DNA from: Vibrio zhanjiangensis
Lineage (GTDB): Bacteria > Pseudomonadota > Gammaproteobacteria > Enterobacterales > Vibrionaceae
NCBI RefSeq assembly: GCF_030161235.1
Contig: NZ_BSPW01000077.1
Coordinates: forward strand, 91,520-155,519
Reading direction: 5' to 3'
DNA: 64,000 nt
Part shown: positions 60,804 through 64,000 of the stretch, in pieces
Layout: each line of letters opens with the position of its first letter
Position numbering within the stretch: position 1 is the stretch's first letter
Notes under the pieces: generated by a model
The model's input: only the letters and a program-made list of their open reading frames with translations
The model's database searches: none
Told to the model about the DNA's origin: nothing
Position numbers and translations under genes: made by a program

Positions 60804-61607
60804 ATGCATCCTATGCTTAATATTGCTATTCGTGCAGCACGAAAAGCAGGCAATCATATTGCTAAATCGTTAGAAAATGTTGAGAAAATTGAGTCTACGC
60901 AAAAAGGCGTCAATGATTTTGTAACCAATGTCGATAAAGAAGCAGAATCAATAATTATTGATACAATTAGAGCGTCTTATCCAGATCATACTGTTATCGG
61001 TGAAGAATCAGGTTTACTAACGGGCAAAGACGACGAAGTTCAATGGATCATAGACCCGCTGGATGGAACAACAAACTTTATCAAAGGTTTCCCTCATTTC
61101 TCTGTTTCTATCGCTGTGCGCCTCAAAGGTAAAACAGAAGTTGCTTGTGTTTATGACCCAATGCAAAACGAGCTATTTACCGCCCAGCGAGGTTCAGGTG
61201 CTCAGCTTAACAGTGCTCGAATTCGTGTTAAGCAAGTTAAAGATCTACAAGGTGCTGTTTTAGCGACAGGTTTCCCATTCAAACAAAAGCAGCACTCAGA
61301 ATCTTACTTCAAGATCATGTCTGCTTTGTTCGTTGATTGCTCTGATTTCCGCCGAACTGGCTCAGCGGCGCTCGATCTGTGTTACCTTGCTGCTGGACGT
61401 GTAGACGGTTTTTTTGAACTAGGCCTTAAGCCATGGGATATTGCAGCAGGTGAACTTATTGCACGAGAAGCTGGTGCTATCGTGACAGACTTTGCTGGTG
61501 GTACCGACTATATGAAATCAGGAAATATCGTTGCTTCAAGCGCTCGTGGTGTTAAAGGTATCCTTAAACACATTCGAGAAAACGGTAACGAGACTCTACT
61601 AAAATAG
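60804..61607 (+). CDS. suhB: Inositol-1-monophosphatase SuhB
   Basis: 267 residues. Metal-binding motifs GEESGLL near residue 70, IDPLDGTTNFIKGFPHFSV near 87 and WDIAAGELIAREAGA near 212. The family removes phosphate from inositol phosphate; in E. coli SuhB is also a component of the ribosomal RNA antitermination complex. It is followed by its own terminator. It faces the end of an rRNA operon, although nothing in the sequence shows a functional tie. Confidence 0.97.
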   Translation: MHPMLNIAIRAARKAGNHIAKSLENVEKIESTQKGVNDFVTNVDKEAESIIIDTIRASYPDHTVIGEESGLLTGKDDEVQWIIDPLDGTTNFIKGFPHFSVSIAVRLKGKTEVACVYDPMQNELFTAQRGSGAQLNSARIRVKQVKDLQGAVLATGFPFKQKQHSESYFKIMSALFVDCSDFRRTGSAALDLCYLAAGRVDGFFELGLKPWDIAAGELIAREAGAIVTDFAGGTDYMKSGNIVASSARGVKGILKHIRENGNETLLK

Positions 61608-61636
61608 ACAAAGATTAACAATCTATATCATTTATG

Positions 61637-61662
61637 GCCCACTCAATAGAGTGGGCTTTTTT
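61637..61662 (+). terminator. Terminator after suhB
   Basis: GCCCACTC-AATA-GAGTGGGC followed by TTTTTT. A perfect 8-bp stem 29 bp after the suhB stop. Confidence 0.95.
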
Positions 61663-61771
61663 ATGCGTGAAATTTTCCAACAAAAGAATAAGCATAAATA
61701 TGAATATCGATAAATCTCCATTTAATGATATGCTGAAAAATATAACTACTGTTTTCAATATATTTACACTG

Positions 61772-63298
61772 ATGAAAATAATCTCTTTAATATGTACATT
61801 GCTATTGGTTTCGACTGGGTGTAGCGCGACTTCTGATAGTGTACCTCTATCTGATAAAAACTACTGTATTGCCTTACCGAAAGAAAAAATCAAAAGTCTT
61901 TCTCATTATATAAAGCCATACGAGCCGCAACTCAAAAATAAGACAGGTGTCTATGTTTTGGAGCAAGGTGCTGAAGCTATGATGTCTAGAGCTTGGCTAA
62001 CTGATGCAGCTGAAAGGACAATTGATATTCAGTATTTTATTTTCTCTGTTGATAATGTCGGGCTAATCGCTACAGATCACCTTGTTCGGGCAGCAGAAAG
62101 AGGAGTAAAAGTTAGAGTTCTGGTTGATGACATTATGCTCGAAGCCAAAGGCGATGAACTTTTAATGCTCGCGGCTCATGACAATATTGATATCAAAATC
62201 TACAACCCTAACGTAAACATAGGTAAAAACATCATCAATAAACTAGGAACAGTGTTGACTGACTTCCATGGGTTAAATCAGAGAATGCATAACAAAGTTT
62301 TTCTCGCCGATGATCAGATAGCAATTACTGGTGGGAGAAATATAGCCGATGAGTATTTCGGATTTGACCATGAATATAATTTTAGAGACAGAGATGTTTT
62401 CTTGGCTGGTAAAGTAGTAACCGATGTCAAAGCATCATTTGATGAGTATTGGAAACACGAATTGAGCGTGAATGTTGAGAGCTTAATAGCAAAAAACCCT
62501 TACCCTAGAAACCCTGACTTTTCCAGACTTCACTCATATTCCTGTAATCCTGAGAACTTCCACCCCGAGATAAGATCCGAAATACAGAAAGTTCCACAAA
62601 CCTTTAAAAATTTATCGGCTAGCGGAGATTTTCTATTCCTAGAGCAAGTAGAATATATCTCAGATAAGCCCGGAAAAAATAACCGAAAAACATTTCTCGG
62701 GGGTGGCAGTATCACTCGAACTAAACTCATTGAACTCGCCGAAAAAGCCCAGAAAAGTATTCTTATACAAACCCCCTACCTAGTTACCACTAAAGCTGAC
62801 CGTAAATTTCTAAAGCAGCTAGTCGATCGAGGCGTAGAGATTAAGATTTTAACAAACAGCCTTGCCTCTAATGATAACCTCGAAGCATTTAGCGGATATC
62901 AACGAGATCGTTCAAGGTTACTAAAAACAGGGGTCGAGATATATGAATTCAAACCTGATGCAAAAGTTCGTCGCAGAGTCATGACAGAGCACATGTATAA
63001 AAGGCTACCTACCACTCCGACCTTTGGCCTACACGCAAAAACCATGATTATTGACAGCAATATAAGTATCATAGGGACATATAACTTTGACCCAAGAAGC
63101 GCTAACTTAAATACTGAAAGTTTTACGGTCATTCATTCACCCGATATTGCCGAGCGAGTAAAAAGCTCAATACTATTGGAAATGGAGCCAGATAATGCTT
63201 GGCTGATCAGTGAAGATTTCAACCCTGATCACTACGTCAGCATTTTTAAACAAATAGGCGTAAAAGCCCGGAGAATGGTTCCTAAAAGTATCCTGTAA
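61772..63298 (+). CDS. Phospholipase D-family lipoprotein
   Basis: 508 residues from the ATG at 61772 (MKIISLICTLLLVSTGC), which gives a lipobox; the frame is open back to 61634 but that part overlaps the suhB terminator. Two HKD motifs mark two catalytic halves: MHNKVFLADDQIAITGGRN and LHAKTMIIDSNISIIGTYNF, the pattern of PLD and cardiolipin synthases. A phospholipid hydrolase or transferase anchored in the envelope is likely. No clear ribosome site is seen before any candidate start. Confidence 0.86.
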   Translation: MKIISLICTLLLVSTGCSATSDSVPLSDKNYCIALPKEKIKSLSHYIKPYEPQLKNKTGVYVLEQGAEAMMSRAWLTDAAERTIDIQYFIFSVDNVGLIATDHLVRAAERGVKVRVLVDDIMLEAKGDELLMLAAHDNIDIKIYNPNVNIGKNIINKLGTVLTDFHGLNQRMHNKVFLADDQIAITGGRNIADEYFGFDHEYNFRDRDVFLAGKVVTDVKASFDEYWKHELSVNVESLIAKNPYPRNPDFSRLHSYSCNPENFHPEIRSEIQKVPQTFKNLSASGDFLFLEQVEYISDKPGKNNRKTFLGGGSITRTKLIELAEKAQKSILIQTPYLVTTKADRKFLKQLVDRGVEIKILTNSLASNDNLEAFSGYQRDRSRLLKTGVEIYEFKPDAKVRRRVMTEHMYKRLPTTPTFGLHAKTMIIDSNISIIGTYNFDPRSANLNTESFTVIHSPDIAERVKSSILLEMEPDNAWLISEDFNPDHYVSIFKQIGVKARRMVPKSIL

Positions 63299-63316
63299 TA
63301 TTTTGTAGCTGTAATA

Positions 63317-63450
63317 GGTGGAGAGATTTAAGCTCCCAACACGCGTATTCTTTGGGTATGAGTTGAATCCGCTGCGATGGCTTGTTAATTGAAAAGTACT
63401 GCCAAACAAAAAAGCGCCAGTCTTTCGACTAGAGCCTTATATATGGCAGG
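63317..63450. repeat. Tandem tRNA-Trp/terminator unit, copy 1
   Basis: 134-bp unit, nearly identical to the next one. In the minus strand it carries a terminator hairpin and a decayed tRNA-Trp 3' half: the T-arm keeps its stem but its loop is altered, and the anticodon region carries foreign sequence in place of the CCA loop. Its outermost tRNA acceptor end is degraded. Confidence 0.85.
63408..63435 (-). terminator. rrn terminator, distal copy
   Basis: Minus strand GCTCTAGTC-GAAA-GACTGGCGC, followed by TTTTTT. One mismatch in the stem compared with the proximal copy. Confidence 0.75.
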
Positions 63451-63515
63451 GGTGGAGAGATTTAAGCTCCCAACACGCGTATTCTTTGGGTATCAGTTGA
63501 ATCCGCTGCGATGGC
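63444..63515 (-). pseudogene. Decayed tRNA-Trp copy
   Basis: Its 3' half matches tRNA-Trp (CCA end, acceptor strand, T-stem, variable loop, AATCCGCTGC of the anticodon stem), but the T-loop has changed and about 18 bases replace the CCA anticodon loop. The D-arm and 5' acceptor strand are not recognisable. It cannot be a functional tRNA. Confidence 0.75.
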
Positions 63516-63578
63516 TTGTTAATTGAAAAGTACTGCCAAACAAAAAAAGCTCCAGTCTTTCGACTAGAGCCTTATATA

Positions 63579-63585
<7 letters not shown>
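63451..63585. repeat. Tandem tRNA-Trp/terminator unit, copy 2
   Basis: 135-bp unit, one base longer than copy 1 because of one extra A in the A-run. It differs by only a few substitutions. At its left border the decayed tRNA keeps the CCA end and acceptor stem (TGGCAGGGG at 63444-63452). Together with the true tRNA the array has three copies of the tRNA 3' half. Confidence 0.88.
63542..63570 (-). terminator. rrn terminator, proximal copy
   Basis: Minus strand GCTCTAGTC-GAAA-GACTGGAGC followed by TTTTTTT. It lies 8 bp after the tRNA-Trp CCA end and should end the rRNA operon transcript. Confidence 0.92.
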
Positions 63586-63655
<70 letters not shown>

Positions 63656-63668
63656 TTAGATATCTCAT

Positions 63669-63691
63669 AAAACCTCGCGTTGCGAGGTTTT
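63669..63691 (-). other. Hairpin between tRNA-Trp and tRNA-Asp
   Basis: AAAACCTCGC-GT-TGCGAGGTTTT with a tight loop. It looks like a terminator but lies inside the tRNA transcript, so it is probably a processing signal or an attenuator. Confidence 0.6.
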
Positions 63692-63699
63692 TAAATAAC

Positions 63700-63776
63700 T
63701 GGCGGAGCGGACGGGACTCGAACCCGCGACCCCCGGCGTGACAGGCCGGTATTCTAACCAACTGAACTACCGCTCC
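63700..63776 (-). tRNA. aspT: tRNA-Asp (anticodon GTC)
   Basis: 77 nt including CCA. Acceptor GGAGCGG/CCGCTCC, anticodon loop TGTCACG in a CCGGC/GCCGG stem, T-loop TTCGAGT. It follows the 5S rRNA in the operon. Confidence 0.97.
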
Positions 63777-63804
63777 GCACTGGTTAGACCTAAGTCTAAA
63801 TATA

Positions 63805-63924
63805 AAGCCTGGCGATGTCCTACTCTCACATGGGGAAACCCCACACTACCATCGGCGCTATTGCGTTTCACTTCTGAGTTCGGCATGGAGTCAGGTGGGT
63901 CCACAACGCTATGGTCGCCAAGCA
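63805..63924 (-). rRNA. rrf: 5S ribosomal RNA
   Basis: About 120 nt on the minus strand, starting TGCTTGGCGACCATAGCG and ending ACATCGCCAGGC. The terminal helix (GCTTGGCGA with its complement near the other end) and the conserved CCATGCCGAACTCAGAAGTG block are typical of Vibrio 5S. The exact ends are set by analogy. Confidence 0.95.
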
Positions 63925-64000
63925 AATTCGTTAATTCGGAAAGCTGCGTTCTTACACATTCAATGTTCTATTTGAGTCCACAACAAAACCCTTTGGGTGT
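63925..64000 (-). other. Spacer between 23S and 5S rRNA
   Basis: 76 bp to the window edge. I see no recognisable 23S 3' end, so this is the internal spacer of the rRNA operon; the 23S gene lies just beyond the edge. Confidence 0.75.

Noticed and set aside
63925..64000. 3' end of 23S rRNA
   Set aside because: The last 76 bases do not resemble the conserved 23S end; they fit the 23S-5S spacer.

Overview
The window looks like about 64 kb of a Vibrio primary chromosome (Vibrionaceae, Gammaproteobacteria). This rests on the gene order (pstC | ppk-ppx | pstS-phoR-phoB | rdgC, then queA-tgt-yajC-secD-secF, aceB-aceA, an OxyR2/Prx2 pair, the isc operon, trmJ/suhB and an rRNA operon end) and on protein features seen typically in vibrios, such as a large PstC and a 344-residue DapD. 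I do not assign a species.

Layout. 1-7.9 kb is phosphate metabolism: the 5' end of pstC reads off the left edge, ppk-ppx encode polyphosphate synthesis and breakdown, and phoB-phoR-pstS form an operon; candidate Pho boxes sit before pstC and phoB. 7.9-11.9 kb holds rdgC, trhP with a ferredoxin gene, mepA and a DUF1904 gene. 12.0-17.7 kb is the queuosine/Sec operon. 18.0-20.7 kb has a CBS-domain protein and a chemoreceptor. 20.7-23.8 kb is the glyoxylate shunt. 24.4-26.1 kb is the divergent oxyR2/prx2 pair. 26.4-32.7 kb is a mixed group (dapD, nnrS, a GGCT-fold protein, an outer membrane barrel, a PAP2 phosphatase, chrA).

32.7-45.4 kb is the main accessory region: a complete Tad/Flp pilus locus on the minus strand. 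It includes two short Flp pilin genes (50 and 55 residues), a prepilin peptidase, an unusual AAA+ ATPase with an N-terminal helical extension, the secretin and CpaB, a small lipoprotein, three TadE/F/G-type minor pilins, TadZ, TadA, TadB, TadC and TadD. A divergent AraC-type regulator lies across a very AT-rich 495-bp gap.

46.8-49.5 kb carries an acyl-CoA ligase and a LysR regulator. 49.7-60.6 kb is minus-strand housekeeping: a second-type EF-G, ndk, pepB, the entire iscRSUA-hscBA-fdx-iscX operon with two IscR-type boxes, and trmJ. suhB and a phospholipase-D-family lipoprotein read rightward and converge on the end of an rRNA operon (5S rRNA, tRNA-Asp, tRNA-Trp). Downstream of tRNA-Trp, two 134/135-bp tandem units each carry a decayed tRNA-Trp 3' half and a copy of the terminator.

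No insertion sequence, prophage, CRISPR array or integron is visible. The least ordinary features are the Tad locus with its ATPase and regulator, the tRNA-Trp/terminator tandem repeat, and several perfect inverted or direct repeats in leaders (trhP, dapD, acyl-CoA ligase, outer membrane barrel, prx2).
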